In this document: positions 35,816 through 46,582 of the stretch, one piece after another
How the letters are laid out: each line of letters opens with the position of its first letter
Position numbering within the stretch: the first letter of the stretch is position 1
NCBI RefSeq assembly: GCF_014284335.1
Contig: NZ_JACOGF010000014.1
Coordinates: 108,119 to 172,118 of the forward strand
Reading direction: 5' to 3'
DNA from: Undibacterium hunanense
GTDB taxonomy: Bacteria > Pseudomonadota > Gammaproteobacteria > Burkholderiales > Burkholderiaceae_D
DNA: 64,000 nt
Position numbers and translations under genes: made by a program
Notes under the pieces: model-generated
Databases searched by the model: none
What the model was told of the DNA's origin: nothing
Seen by the model: the letters and a program-made list of their open reading frames with translations, nothing else

Positions 35816-36589
35816 TCATTTGTAATGGATGATCAAGGGCGCGTGGTCGGAAAAACGTTGCTCTTTATAGATGGATGCCGAGTGCGCTTTCTTACCTATG
35901 CCGCCAGTGGCAACGTGGTAATCGATACGCCAGCCGACGTTATTTGCCCAGGCCTGGCCACGATTGCTCCACCAGGTATAGGCATCGCCAGTCGTTTCAG
36001 GGTGCAGGTGACGGTATACGTCCAGCCAGCCTTGTTCGTCAAACAGGCGTGTCATCCAGGCGCGCTCTTCCGGCAGGAAGCCGGAATTCTTTTGATTGCT
36101 CTTCCAGTTCTTTAAGTCGATTTCCTTGTGGGCGATATTCCAGTCACCACAGATGATGATTTCCCTGCCTTCGGCGATTAATGCTTGCAGATGGGGGAAG
36201 AAAGCATCCATGAAGCGAAATTTTGCCTCTTGCCTCTCAGGTGATGAAGAACCGGACGGGCAATACACGGAAATAACCGATAAATTACCAAAATCACAAC
36301 GAACATAACGTCCTTCGTCGTCGAATTCCTGACAACCGAAACCGATCATGACTGCATCCGGCTGTTTTTTGCTGTAGACGCCTACGCCTGAATAGCCTTT
36401 TTTCTCAGCATAGTGAAAATGGCCATGATAAGCATGTGGATTCAAAAAGTCGGGCGTCATGTCTGCTTCCTGTGCTTTCAGTTCCTGCACGCAGACGACA
36501 TCCGGTTTTTCTTTTTCCATCCATTCAAAAAAACCTTTTTTGGCGGCTGAACGTATGCCGTTCAGATTGGCGGAGATGATTTTGGTCAT
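35816..36589 (-). CDS. xthA: Exodeoxyribonuclease III
   Basis: DNA repair AP endonuclease/3'-exonuclease of 257 residues. Conserved blocks are ISANLNGIRSAAKKGF, the metal Glu in VCVQELKAQ, CGDWNIAHKEIDL, WRIDYHVAT and the final SDHAPLIIHY with the catalytic Asp-His. It is transcribed toward the nucleotidase gene, and the polysaccharide genes begin on the other side. Confidence 0.95.
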   Translation of the reverse strand: MTKIISANLNGIRSAAKKGFFEWMEKEKPDVVCVQELKAQEADMTPDFLNPHAYHGHFHYAEKKGYSGVGVYSKKQPDAVMIGFGCQEFDDEGRYVRCDFGNLSVISVYCPSGSSSPERQEAKFRFMDAFFPHLQALIAEGREIIICGDWNIAHKEIDLKNWKSNQKNSGFLPEERAWMTRLFDEQGWLDVYRHLHPETTGDAYTWWSNRGQAWANNVGWRIDYHVATGGIGKKAHSASIYKEQRFSDHAPLIIHYK

Positions 36590-36718
36590 GATGAGTATGG
36601 GTTCCGGATACGAAGTGGAAAAGCATACCAGATGCCAGCCAAGCGTGTGAACTTGGGTGGAGCCGGGTAGTTGATGGTTTATACTGGCAAGCTATTTGCG
36701 TACGATTTTAGATTGCTT

Positions 36719-37006
36719 ATGACCATGAATGAAGATCAATTGCGTGCAGAGCTGAAGGCAGTGTATACCAGTTCTTCGTGGAGAATCACTGCTCCGCTAC
36801 GGCTGGTGTCTCAATTGCTCAAGTCTGGCGGCTGGCAGAAACTGTATCTGGATACCAGGCGTTTGGTCAAAAAAACCAGGGCTCATCCAGTCGAAGTCCG
36901 TCCGCTTGAGGTAAAGCGTGATGACACGGAGCGACTTGGTCCTGAAGGCAGAAAAGTATTAATCGAGCTGCAAAATCGAATAAAACACAACAAACATATG
37001 GAATAG
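36719..37006 (+). CDS. Small protein resembling a glycosyltransferase/methyltransferase linker
   Basis: Predicted protein of about 95 residues (ATG at 36719, or 36725), with no signal peptide. The only recognisable motif is YTSSSWRITAPLR, a sequence I have seen many times in linkers between domains of bacterial glycosyltransferases and methyltransferases; the rest is basic and helical. It precedes the large two-domain glycosyltransferase by 15 bp, so it is probably the first gene of that unit. It could be a detached linker or a helper. No known function. Confidence 0.6.
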   Translation: MTMNEDQLRAELKAVYTSSSWRITAPLRLVSQLLKSGGWQKLYLDTRRLVKKTRAHPVEVRPLEVKRDDTERLGPEGRKVLIELQNRIKHNKHME

Positions 37007-37021
37007 TGAGCACCATTCGTT

Positions 37022-40000
37022 ATGCGTATCCTAATAGATTTACAGGCATGCCAATCAACCGGTAGCCGTGATCGCGGCATAGGCCGCTATTCCCTTGCCC
37101 TCGCCAAGGCCGTGGCAAACAACGCCGGGCAGCATGACATATGGTTGATGCTAAGTGGTTTGTTTCCTGAAACGATACAGCCTTTGAGAAACATTTTTGC
37201 AGACCTGGTGCCGAGTGAACAGATAGTTACCTGGCGTACGCCGGCCCCTGTTGCAGAATTGGGGCCAGACAATTATTGGCGTAACCGTACGGCAGAACTG
37301 GTCCGGGAGCATGCCCTTGCCAGTATACGTCCTGATTTCGTCCATGTGACCAGCCTGTTTGAAGGTTCTGGTGATGACGCCGTATCCAGTGTCGGTTTGA
37401 CGGACGAGCGTCTGGTGACAGCCGTTACCCTGTATGACCTCATACCGCTGGTGTACGAAAAGCAGTACTTGCAACACCCATCTCAACGCGCATGGTATTA
37501 CCGCAAGCTGGCCAGCCTGAAAAGGGCAGATCTGTTACTGGCCATCTCTGATTTTTCGAGGCAGGAAGGTATTGAGTTACTGCAACTGCCGTCTGAACGT
37601 GTGGTGAATATTTCATCTGCGGTGGACGAGGATTTTCAGTTATGTATGGGAACGCAGGAAGCGCTCAGTGCAAAGGCAGATTTGCGTAAACGCTACGGTC
37701 TGCAGCGCAGTTTCATCATGTATACCGGCGGTATAGATATACGCAAAAATATTGAAGGCCTGATCTCTGCCTATGCAGAATTACCTGTCGCCCTGCGTCA
37801 GCAATATCAACTGGCGATAGTATGCAGCGTGCAGGATGCCGTGCGTCAGCGTTTAGGTGCATTGGGACGAAAATTGGGGCTGGCTGAAGACGATGTGGTA
37901 TTGACGGGTTTTGTGCCAGATGCAGACTTGCCCTTGCTCTATCAGGCATGTGCATTATTTGTATTTCCATCATGGCATGAGGGCTTTGGTTTGCCTGCTT
38001 TGGAAGCCATGTCTTGCGGCGCACCGGTGATCGCGTCGAATACCAGCAGCTTGCCTGAGGTGCTTGGTTGTCCGGAGGCTTTGTTTAATCCCAGAGACAT
38101 CAAATCCATTGCCAGCAAGATGGTTGAGGTACTGCAAAATCCTGCATTTTCTGAACACCTGCGTCAGCACGGTTTAATGCAGGCAAAGAAATTTTCGTGG
38201 GATGCATCGGCCAAAAAAGCAATTGAAGCAATACAGCACAGTCATGCCGGGCAGAACGCTGCCGTCAGCGCCAGGCTCACGCAGCATTCGCATAGAACCA
38301 AACCCAGACTCGCCTATATTTCACCGTTGCCACCTATGGCTACAGGGATTGCCAATTACAGCGCTGATCTCTTGCCAGAACTGGCTGACTACTACGATAT
38401 AAGCCTGATTTGTGAACAGGATGAAGTTGTTTCACCCTGGCTCAACGCCAATTTCAGTATCCGTGACATCAACTGGTTCGTCCGTCATGCCGATGAGTTT
38501 GACCGTACCGTTTACCATTTTGGTAATTCGCCGGCGCATGCTTTCATGTATCCCCTGTTTTCAGATTATCCAGGCGTGATCGTATTGCATGATTACTTTT
38601 TGGGTGATTCTCTGGCACATCTGGAAATGAGCAGGCAGATACCGGGTATCTGGACTTCGCATATGTATTTGTCGCATGCTTATGCGGGGCTGCTGGAGCG
38701 ACGTGATGCCAAAGATGAAGTTGCCTTGATCCGGAAATTTCCTTGTAGCGGCGGTTTGCTGGACATGGCCGAAGGTGTTATCGTACATTCTGCCCATGCC
38801 ATGGAATTGGGACGTTTCTGGGGCACTGCACAGCAAACTGCTCACTGGAAGCAGGTTGCGCTGTTGCGCAAAATACCCGTACAGCTGGACAAGCGCCTGG
38901 CGCGAGAAGCTCTGGGCTTGAAGGAAGATGATTTTGTCATTTGCTCTTTCGGCATGCTCGGTGCCACCAAACTGAATCAGGTATTGCTGGAGACCTGGCT
39001 GGCTTCTTCATTTGCCGGTGATGCCCGTTGTCACCTTGTTTTCGTGGGCAAGAATGATGCGGGCAGTTACGGCGCAAAATTGCAAAAAGATATCCAGAAA
39101 TGTGCGGCAGCGGGTCGCATCAGTATCACGGGATTTATTGAGCCAACCGCGTATAGCCACTATTTGCAGGCGGCTGACGTGGCGGTTCAATTGCGTACCT
39201 ATTCGCGTGGTGAAACGTCGGCAGCCGTGCTTGAATGCATGGCCTATGGATTGCCTGTCATCGTGAATCGCAATGGTTCCATGGCAGAGTTGCCGCCAGA
39301 CTGTGTGGTATCCATTGCGGATGATTTTGTACCATCTGAACTGTTGAAAGCAATAGAACAAGTCCGCCATGACGCATCAGGCCGGCAAGCGATGGGACAA
39401 GCGGCGCGCAACATGCTTCAGACGCAGCATGCACCTGCTTTGATTGCGAGAAAGTATTTTGAAGCCATAGAATGGTTTTCTGAAAATGAGCCTTCTGCCC
39501 GCTTGCATAGAAGTCTGGACGCGATTGCCAAAGTCACGCCTTTGTCAGCTTCTTTGGAGGATGACTTGCCTGAACTTGCCCGTTGTCTTGTGACGCAGCA
39601 AAGACGCACTGGCAAACGCCTGATCATGGTGGATGTAAGCCCGTGGTGCCAGCAAGGAGAGCCGGTTCCACCCGGTTTGAAGTTCTTGCTGGAGCACTTG
39701 ATGCTGAGCAGACCTGACTTGCGCATAGAGACTGTATTGCACGACGATCACGATTTCCGCTATGCGAGATCCTGGACGTGCAAATTCCTGCACTTGCCTG
39801 AATTGAGCCTGCCTGACGATATCGTTGAATTTCAGGCCGGGGATTTTTATCTGGATTTGTGTGGACGTAAGGATTTACAGAACATCGCAATCAGGCTGAG
39901 GACGCATATGCTTGAGATAAATCTTGCATGGACCAGCATAGATATAACGGATACAGATATATCTGTGGATGAGGATGCCATAAAGGCAATATTGGCGGAA

Positions 40001-40024
40001 TTTTCCAGGACTGTTTCCACCTGA
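37022..40024 (+). CDS. Two-domain GT4 glycosyltransferase with a truncated third module
   Basis: Protein of 1000 residues. The first GT4 domain spans about 1-405 (MYTGGIDIRKNIEGL, FPSWHEGFGLPALEAMSCG near 320). The second spans about 425-830 (ISPLPPMATGIANYSADLL, ETSAAVLECMAYGLPV near 730). Residues about 863-975 (MVDVSPW, RYARSWTCKFLHLPE, FQAGDFYLDL) look like the N-terminal part of yet another GT module of the type usually followed by a full catalytic domain, which is missing here. It probably builds or extends the surface polysaccharide. No membrane segments. The gene ends 78 bp before pyrE. Confidence 0.83.
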   Translation: MRILIDLQACQSTGSRDRGIGRYSLALAKAVANNAGQHDIWLMLSGLFPETIQPLRNIFADLVPSEQIVTWRTPAPVAELGPDNYWRNRTAELVREHALASIRPDFVHVTSLFEGSGDDAVSSVGLTDERLVTAVTLYDLIPLVYEKQYLQHPSQRAWYYRKLASLKRADLLLAISDFSRQEGIELLQLPSERVVNISSAVDEDFQLCMGTQEALSAKADLRKRYGLQRSFIMYTGGIDIRKNIEGLISAYAELPVALRQQYQLAIVCSVQDAVRQRLGALGRKLGLAEDDVVLTGFVPDADLPLLYQACALFVFPSWHEGFGLPALEAMSCGAPVIASNTSSLPEVLGCPEALFNPRDIKSIASKMVEVLQNPAFSEHLRQHGLMQAKKFSWDASAKKAIEAIQHSHAGQNAAVSARLTQHSHRTKPRLAYISPLPPMATGIANYSADLLPELADYYDISLICEQDEVVSPWLNANFSIRDINWFVRHADEFDRTVYHFGNSPAHAFMYPLFSDYPGVIVLHDYFLGDSLAHLEMSRQIPGIWTSHMYLSHAYAGLLERRDAKDEVALIRKFPCSGGLLDMAEGVIVHSAHAMELGRFWGTAQQTAHWKQVALLRKIPVQLDKRLAREALGLKEDDFVICSFGMLGATKLNQVLLETWLASSFAGDARCHLVFVGKNDAGSYGAKLQKDIQKCAAAGRISITGFIEPTAYSHYLQAADVAVQLRTYSRGETSAAVLECMAYGLPVIVNRNGSMAELPPDCVVSIADDFVPSELLKAIEQVRHDASGRQAMGQAARNMLQTQHAPALIARKYFEAIEWFSENEPSARLHRSLDAIAKVTPLSASLEDDLPELARCLVTQQRRTGKRLIMVDVSPWCQQGEPVPPGLKFLLEHLMLSRPDLRIETVLHDDHDFRYARSWTCKFLHLPELSLPDDIVEFQAGDFYLDLCGRKDLQNIAIRLRTHMLEINLAWTSIDITDTDISVDEDAIKAILAEFSRTVST

Positions 40025-40102
40025 AACAAACATTAAAACAACAAAGTCACATGATATCCTTGGTATCCGGGTTCCTGGTGACGCAGCTAAACAGAGGTTA
40101 TT

Positions 40103-40768
40103 TTGAGCACTTTAAGACAAGAATTCATACAGTTTTCGGTTGAGGCCGGTGTTATACGCTTTGGCGAATTTGTGACGAAGGCGGGACGTACGTCGCCGTA
40201 CTTTTTTAATGCCGGTTTGTTTAATGATGGCACCAATCTGGGACGCATTGCTGATTTTTATGCGCAGACCCTGCTCGATTCAGGCCTAGAATTTGACATG
40301 CTTTTTGGGCCAGCATACAAAGGCATCACCCTGGCTTCAGCAACCGCAGTGGCGCTCGCCCGCAAAGGCAGAAACGTCCCATTTGCGTATAACCGCAAGG
40401 AAGCCAAAGACCATGGTGAAGGCGGTAACATCGTTGGCGCAAAGCTTGAAGGCAAAGTTGTTATTATTGATGACGTCATTTCTGCCGGTACTTCAGTACG
40501 CGAATCCGTGGAAATCATTCGTCATGCCGGTGCCACCCCATGTGCCGTACTGATTGCACTCGACCGTATGGAGCGTTCGGGCAAGGACGACGCATTATCT
40601 GCCCATTCTGCGGCGCAGGAAGTCAGTCAGGCATATGGCATGCCGGTGACCGCGATTGCCAATCTAAACGATTTATTTGATTATTTATCTACAGTCAGTG
40701 CCAATGAGCAATTGTCGGTATATAAAGACGCAGTCGAAAATTACCGCAGGCGTTACGGTACGGCTTGA
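40103..40768 (+). CDS. pyrE: Orotate phosphoribosyltransferase
   Basis: Makes OMP from orotate and PRPP in pyrimidine synthesis. 221 residues, with FGEFVTKAGRTSPYFFNAG, GPAYKGITL and the PRPP loop VVIIDDVISAGTS. The start must be the TTG at 40103: it has AGAGG 5-7 bases upstream, and no in-frame ATG occurs before residue 80. It is a housekeeping gene embedded in the polysaccharide region. Confidence 0.95.
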   Translation: MSTLRQEFIQFSVEAGVIRFGEFVTKAGRTSPYFFNAGLFNDGTNLGRIADFYAQTLLDSGLEFDMLFGPAYKGITLASATAVALARKGRNVPFAYNRKEAKDHGEGGNIVGAKLEGKVVIIDDVISAGTSVRESVEIIRHAGATPCAVLIALDRMERSGKDDALSAHSAAQEVSQAYGMPVTAIANLNDLFDYLSTVSANEQLSVYKDAVENYRRRYGTA

Positions 40769-40915
40769 ATGATCATTTGAAAATTGTCTTAAAAGCAATG
40801 ATGGTCGAAATTTTAGTTGTATAAACGATAAAATTTAACATCACTTACAAGCGCTTGCATTAATTTTCCGCAGTGCGGCGAACACTCATTGTATACTGGG
40901 CAACTGTGGATAAAT

Positions 40916-40931
40916 TGTGACCGCTGTCACA
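40916..40931 (+). promoter_or_regulatory. CRP-type box upstream of gmd
   Basis: TGTGA-ccgctg-TCACA, exact match to the CRP consensus arms and 6-base spacer. The centre is 40923.5. A -10-like CATTAT at 40953-40958 sits where a class II site (centred at -41.5) would require it. It lies 80 bp upstream of the gmd start, in the 242-bp spacer after pyrE. Confidence 0.68.
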
Positions 40932-40980
40932 GATGTTTTCAAAAGAGCGGTCCATTATCTGATTAAAAAAAGAATGTTGA

Positions 40981-42047
<1,067 letters not shown>

Positions 42048-42048
<1 letters not shown>

Positions 42049-42953
42049 TGACTGCGATGCCGCACGCCCTGATTACAGGCATTAAAGGTTTCACCGGGCG
42101 GTATCTCGCACAGGAATTGCAGGCTGCCGGTTATCGTGTATTTGGCACCACCCATGGTGCCGAATCGCAAGGGCAAGACAATTTTTCTGTTGATCTGTGT
42201 GATAAACAAAGTTTGCGTCATGTGCTGGAAGAAGTGCAGCCTGATGTGGTTGCCCACCTGGCGGCGATTTCTTTTGTTGCCCATGGTGATGCAGAAGAGA
42301 TTTATCGCGTCAATGTAGTCGGAACCCGCAATTTGCTGGAAGGTCTGGCGGCACTCGACAAAAAGCCACGCGCTGTGCTGGTGGCGAGCAGTGCCAATAT
42401 CTATGGCAATACCAGAACAGAAGTGATTCCAGAAACCGAGCCAGCAATGCCAGCAAATGATTATGCTGTCAGCAAGCTTGCGATGGAGCATGTGGCGCGT
42501 TTATGGATGGATAAATTGCCCATCGTTGTGACTCGCCCTTTCAATTACACGGGCGTCGGCCAGACGGAAAATTTCCTGCTTCCTAAAATCATTCAGCATT
42601 ATCGACGCCAGGCAACAGATATCGAACTGGGCAATCTGGATGTCGCCCGTGATTTCTCTGATGTACGCACGGTTGCCGTGGCATATGCGCGTTTGCTGGA
42701 ACTGGCACCGGCTGGACAGACCTTTAATATCTGTTCCGGCAAAGCATACAGTTTGCGGGAAGTATTGCAGATGGCGGGGGATCTGGCTGGTTATGCCATC
42801 AACGTGCACGTCAACCCTGCATTTGTACGTGCCAATGAAGTACATAAACTGATGGGTGATGGTCGTCGCTTGCGCGAATGCATTGGTGAGTTGCCGCAGA
42901 TCGCCTTGCGCGATACTTTGGCCTGGATGCTTCAGGCAAAGGATGCCGCGTGA
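42048..42953 (+). CDS. rmd: GDP-4-keto-6-deoxy-D-mannose reductase
   Basis: Reduces the Gmd product to GDP-D-rhamnose. NAD(P)-dependent short-chain dehydrogenase of 301 residues: ITGIKGFTGRYLAQEL nucleotide motif, SSANIYGN, and YAVSKLAMEH (Y-x-x-x-K). It is fused in translation to gmd (TGATG overlap) and followed by a GT4 gene through a GTGA overlap. I call it Rmd rather than Fcl because of the FTGRY-type N-terminus and gene order; fucose synthase cannot be fully excluded. Confidence 0.85.
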
Positions 42954-44140
42954 ACATCGTTCTCTCCATTGAAGCCATACGACCGCCGCTGGCGGGGATA
43001 GGCCGATATGCGTGGGAACTGGCGACACGTTTGCCTGCACAACCTGGCATTACGTCCGTGCGATATTTGTCGGATGGCTTTTGGCGCGAGTTACCGCGTA
43101 TCGAACAGGGACATACACAACTGCCGGTTGTCAGCGCCAGATCAGTCCAGCCCGCCAGACCTGGATATAAAGATCGTCTGCGTCAGCAATTGGGGCGAAT
43201 GGAGGCATTTTCGCGCCTGTACGGGAAAATCCTGCCGGTACTGACAGGTTATCAGTTGAATCGTGTTTCCTCCAACAGCTTGTTTCACAGCCCGAATTAT
43301 TTCGTTCCCGAAAGTCGCTTACCCAGTCTGGTGACCATACACGACCTGTCGGTGTACCGATATCCGGATTGGCACCCAAAGTCCAGGGTAGTACGTATGC
43401 GTACTGCCATACCGGAAGCCATCGCACGTGCCGATCTGGTGATTACGGATTCATTGGCAACCCGTCTGGAAGTCTTACAAGAATTTGGCCTGAAAGAAGA
43501 ACAGGTGCAGGCTGTGCCCTTGGGGGTGGATGAGGTTTTTCATCCATATACAGCGACAGATATCGCTCCCATATTGAAAGAATTTGGCTTGCAGCCGGAT
43601 GGATACAGTTTTTTTGTTTCGACCATAGAGCCGCGCAAAAATCTCACACATTTACTGGCAGCCTATCGTGGACTGCCGCAACAGCTTCGTGACCGCTGGC
43701 CACTGGTACTGGTCGGTGGCGAGGGCTGGCAAAGCAAGGCCATACACGACGAGATGGAAAAGGCGCAGCGTGAAGGCTGGCTGAAATACCTGGGTTTTGT
43801 CGATCAGCAATTGCTGCCTATACTATATGCTGGCTGCCGTCTGTTTACCTATCCATCATGGTATGAAGGATTTGGTTTGCCGATCGCCGAAGCAATGGCC
43901 AGTGGCGTGCCGGTACTGACCTCAAATTGTTCGTCCATGCCGGAAGTTGCCGGTGGCGCGGCCATGCTGGTGGATCCGGCAGATGTGGAATCCATACGGA
44001 ATGGCCTGCGTCAGGCTTTGGAAGATGAGGACTGGCGGGCTACGGCAAAAGCACGCGGTTTGCAGCGTGCCGCAGAGCTGACCTGGGATGCCTGTGTACG
44101 CAACACGGTTGCCGCGTATCAACTGGTTCAATCCGGATAA
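42950..44140 (+). CDS. GT4 glycosyltransferase (WbpY-like)
   Basis: Cytoplasmic glycosyltransferase of 396 residues, starting with GTG at 42950 inside the rmd stop (GTGA). GT-B features: IGRYAWELATRL near the N-terminus, STIEPRKNLTHLLAA, and YPSWYEGFGLPIAEAMASG with the E-x7-E motif. The location in a gmd-rmd operon suggests it adds D-rhamnose or mannose during chain growth, similar to P. aeruginosa WbpY; the linkage is unknown. Confidence 0.87.
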   Translation: MNIVLSIEAIRPPLAGIGRYAWELATRLPAQPGITSVRYLSDGFWRELPRIEQGHTQLPVVSARSVQPARPGYKDRLRQQLGRMEAFSRLYGKILPVLTGYQLNRVSSNSLFHSPNYFVPESRLPSLVTIHDLSVYRYPDWHPKSRVVRMRTAIPEAIARADLVITDSLATRLEVLQEFGLKEEQVQAVPLGVDEVFHPYTATDIAPILKEFGLQPDGYSFFVSTIEPRKNLTHLLAAYRGLPQQLRDRWPLVLVGGEGWQSKAIHDEMEKAQREGWLKYLGFVDQQLLPILYAGCRLFTYPSWYEGFGLPIAEAMASGVPVLTSNCSSMPEVAGGAAMLVDPADVESIRNGLRQALEDEDWRATAKARGLQRAAELTWDACVRNTVAAYQLVQSG

Positions 44141-44152
44141 GGACGGCGCATA

Positions 44153-45277
44153 GTGAAAGTTCTGCACTTCTACCGCACCTACTACCCCGACACCTTTGGT
44201 GGCGTGGAGCAAGTCATACGCCAGATGGCTGTAGGGACGGCGCGGCTGGGTGTGGAAAACGAAGTGCTGACGCTAACGCGCGAGCCGGGCCATCCGCTGA
44301 TCGAATTTGAAGGGCATAAAGTACATAGAGCCCACCTGAATTTTGAAATCGCTTCTACCGGTTTTTCATGGTCTGCCCTGTCTCGCTTTGTCGAGCTGGC
44401 TGCGCAGGCTGATGTGGTGCATTATCACTTCCCCTGGCCATTCATGGACATCGCCCATTTTCTTGGGCGTATCAAAAAACCCAGCGTCGTGACTTATCAT
44501 TCGGATATCGTACGGCAAAAATATCTGCTGAAGCTGTATGCGCCGCTTAAGCATCAGTTTTTGCGTGATGTTGACCGTATCGTTGCCACTTCTCCCAATT
44601 ATCTTGCCACCAGCCCGACACTGGAGCTGTACAAGGATAAAACCGAAGTCATTACCTATGGGTTGGACAAGAATATCTATCCGGTTCCTGCACCTGATTT
44701 GCTGGCGCACTGGCGTCAGAAAGTTGGTGAAAAATTCTTCCTGTTTGTGGGAATGCTGCGTTACTACAAGGGTTTGCATATTTTGCTGGAAGCGGCAGCC
44801 GGTACTGATATTCCCATTGTCATCGTTGGTGATGGCCCGGAAGAAATCGAACTGAAGCGCCAGGCCGAAAGCCTGAATCTGAAGAATGTGCATTTCCTGG
44901 GTGCCTTGCCAGAACCGGACAAGGTCGCCTTGCTGACATTGTGCTATGCCCTGGCTTTTCCATCCCACCTGCGTTCAGAGGCATTTGGTATTTCTCTGCT
45001 GGAAGGGGCGATGTTCGGCAAGCCCATGATTTCCAGCGAAATCGGCACCGGCACGACTTATATCAACGTGGCAGGCCAGACCGGGCTGGTAGTGCCCCCC
45101 AGTGATCCGGCTGCTTTTCGTCAGGCCATGGAATATTTGCTGGATCATCCGCAGGAAGCGGCGCAAATGGGGCAATGTGCCCAGCAGCGTTATGCCGAAT
45201 TGTTTACTGCGGACAAAATGGCGAGCAATTATGCCCGCCTTTATCAACAGGTCATTGACCAGCACCGTCACCGATAA
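44153..45277 (+). CDS. GT4 glycosyltransferase (WbpZ-like)
   Basis: Glycosyltransferase of 374 residues that begins with GTG at 44153, preceded by GGACGG. The N-terminus FYRTYYPDTFGGVEQVI resembles my memory of WbpZ, the A-band D-rhamnosyltransferase. The GT4 catalytic region shows VGMLRYYKGLHILLEA, IVGDGPEEIEL and FGISLLEGAMFGKPM. Last gene of the gmd-rmd-GT-GT operon. Confidence 0.85.
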   Translation: MKVLHFYRTYYPDTFGGVEQVIRQMAVGTARLGVENEVLTLTREPGHPLIEFEGHKVHRAHLNFEIASTGFSWSALSRFVELAAQADVVHYHFPWPFMDIAHFLGRIKKPSVVTYHSDIVRQKYLLKLYAPLKHQFLRDVDRIVATSPNYLATSPTLELYKDKTEVITYGLDKNIYPVPAPDLLAHWRQKVGEKFFLFVGMLRYYKGLHILLEAAAGTDIPIVIVGDGPEEIELKRQAESLNLKNVHFLGALPEPDKVALLTLCYALAFPSHLRSEAFGISLLEGAMFGKPMISSEIGTGTTYINVAGQTGLVVPPSDPAAFRQAMEYLLDHPQEAAQMGQCAQQRYAELFTADKMASNYARLYQQVIDQHRHR

Positions 45278-45290
45278 AAGTATGCTGGCT

Positions 45291-45313
45291 GCCAGCAGTT
45301 GCCAACTGCTGGC
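45291..45313. terminator. Hairpin between convergent GT4 and wzt genes
   Basis: GCCAGCAGTT (45291-45300) and AACTGCTGGC (45304-45313) form a perfect 10-bp stem with a 3-base loop. No U-tract. It probably ends transcripts from both sides. Confidence 0.5.
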
Positions 45314-45337
45314 GGATAAGTGGGTAATTGGGTAATC

Positions 45338-46582
45338 TCAGGCAGCTTCCTGCTTATTGATCTGGAATTCACCGCGCAGCCAGGTACTGCCTATGAATTG
45401 CGTATGCTCAACATTGATGACATCAAACACCAGCAGATTATCTGACCATTCATAGTTTTCATCGAGATGGGTTTCTGCCTTGGTCAGTGCCGTGGTGACT
45501 GAGTAAGACCCCGGTCCCAGAGTACATTCAAATGGCAGTACAAATTCTACGGTATCTCCGGCCAGCAAGCCATGTTGTACCTGGCCGGTATGCCAGGTGT
45601 TGCTACCCCAGATAACACTGCCCTGTTTGTCGCGCAGCATCAGGCCCAGCACCAGTTCCGGGATATCGGCACGTAACTGGACTTCTGCCACCAGTTTCAC
45701 TTTTTGGCCGACCTGGGCTGCGGCCAGAACCTGATCGCTATCCTGATCACGCAGACTCAACCTGGTCACTGAAGCCTGTCCTGTGCCTGAACGGGTTTGC
45801 AGCCAGCCCTGTTCATTGCGTTGCTGTTCAATGTCGAGCTTTTCATTTTCCTTGCGTGCAATCATGGCATTGTAAAAATCCACGACTTCATCAGGCGCAC
45901 CCTGCTTGATGACGCAACCTTTGTCGATCAGGATGACGTGATCACATAAGCTGCGCACGTCACTCATGCCATGGGTGACCAGGATGATGGAGGTACCCTG
46001 TTCCTTGAACTGGCGTATGCGGTCAAAACTGCGGTGCTGGAAATAACTGTCGCCCACCGACAAGATCTCATCCACGATCAGTACATCCGGGCGTACTGCC
46101 GTCGCGACGGCAAAAGCCAGGCGTGCCTGCATGCCGCTCGAATAGACGCGCAGGGGCTGGTCAAAGAAAGCGCCGATTTCAGCAAAGCTTTCTATGCCCG
46201 GCATCAACTGATCCAGTTGCTCGCCGCTAAGGCCCATCAGGCCACCCGCCATATAGGCATTTTGCCGGCCCGAGAATTCAGGGTTGAAGCCCAGCCCCAG
46301 TTCCAGCATGGCGCTGATACGCCCACTGACGGCGATATGGCCTGTGGTAGGACGTACCGTCCCGGTGATCATTTTCAGCAGTGTACTTTTACCGGCACCG
46401 TTCTGACCGATGATGGCCACGGCCTGTCCGGCGGGTACATTGAAGCTGATATCGCGATTGGCCCAGTATTCATAGGCCGGTTTGACCGGCAGGCCGGCCC
46501 ATTGCATCAGGCGTGAGAACAGGCCACCGAATTTTGTATAGCGTTTACCTACGCCAGTGACACTCAATACAATTTGACTCAT
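45338..46582 (-). CDS. wzt: Polysaccharide ABC exporter ATPase with C-terminal carbohydrate-binding domain
   Basis: Drives export of a finished polysaccharide across the inner membrane. The N-terminal ATPase (about 1-245) has Walker A GQNGAGKST and a Wzt-type signature, YSSGMQARLAFAVA, followed by VLIVDEIL. Residues about 260-410 match the Wzt C-terminal domain (a beta-sandwich; RLSLRDQDSD, WGSNTWHTG), which recognises the non-reducing-end cap of the chain in O9a-type systems. 414 residues is typical of the long form. Overlaps wzm by 4 bp. Confidence 0.93.
   Translation of the reverse strand: MSQIVLSVTGVGKRYTKFGGLFSRLMQWAGLPVKPAYEYWANRDISFNVPAGQAVAIIGQNGAGKSTLLKMITGTVRPTTGHIAVSGRISAMLELGLGFNPEFSGRQNAYMAGGLMGLSGEQLDQLMPGIESFAEIGAFFDQPLRVYSSGMQARLAFAVATAVRPDVLIVDEILSVGDSYFQHRSFDRIRQFKEQGTSIILVTHGMSDVRSLCDHVILIDKGCVIKQGAPDEVVDFYNAMIARKENEKLDIEQQRNEQGWLQTRSGTGQASVTRLSLRDQDSDQVLAAAQVGQKVKLVAEVQLRADIPELVLGLMLRDKQGSVIWGSNTWHTGQVQHGLLAGDTVEFVLPFECTLGPGSYSVTTALTKAETHLDENYEWSDNLLVFDVINVEHTQFIGSTWLRGEFQINKQEAA

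Noticed and set aside
45971..46516. Plus-strand frame of 181 codons inside wzt
   Set aside because: Antisense shadow of a conserved ATPase; no motif or start site.
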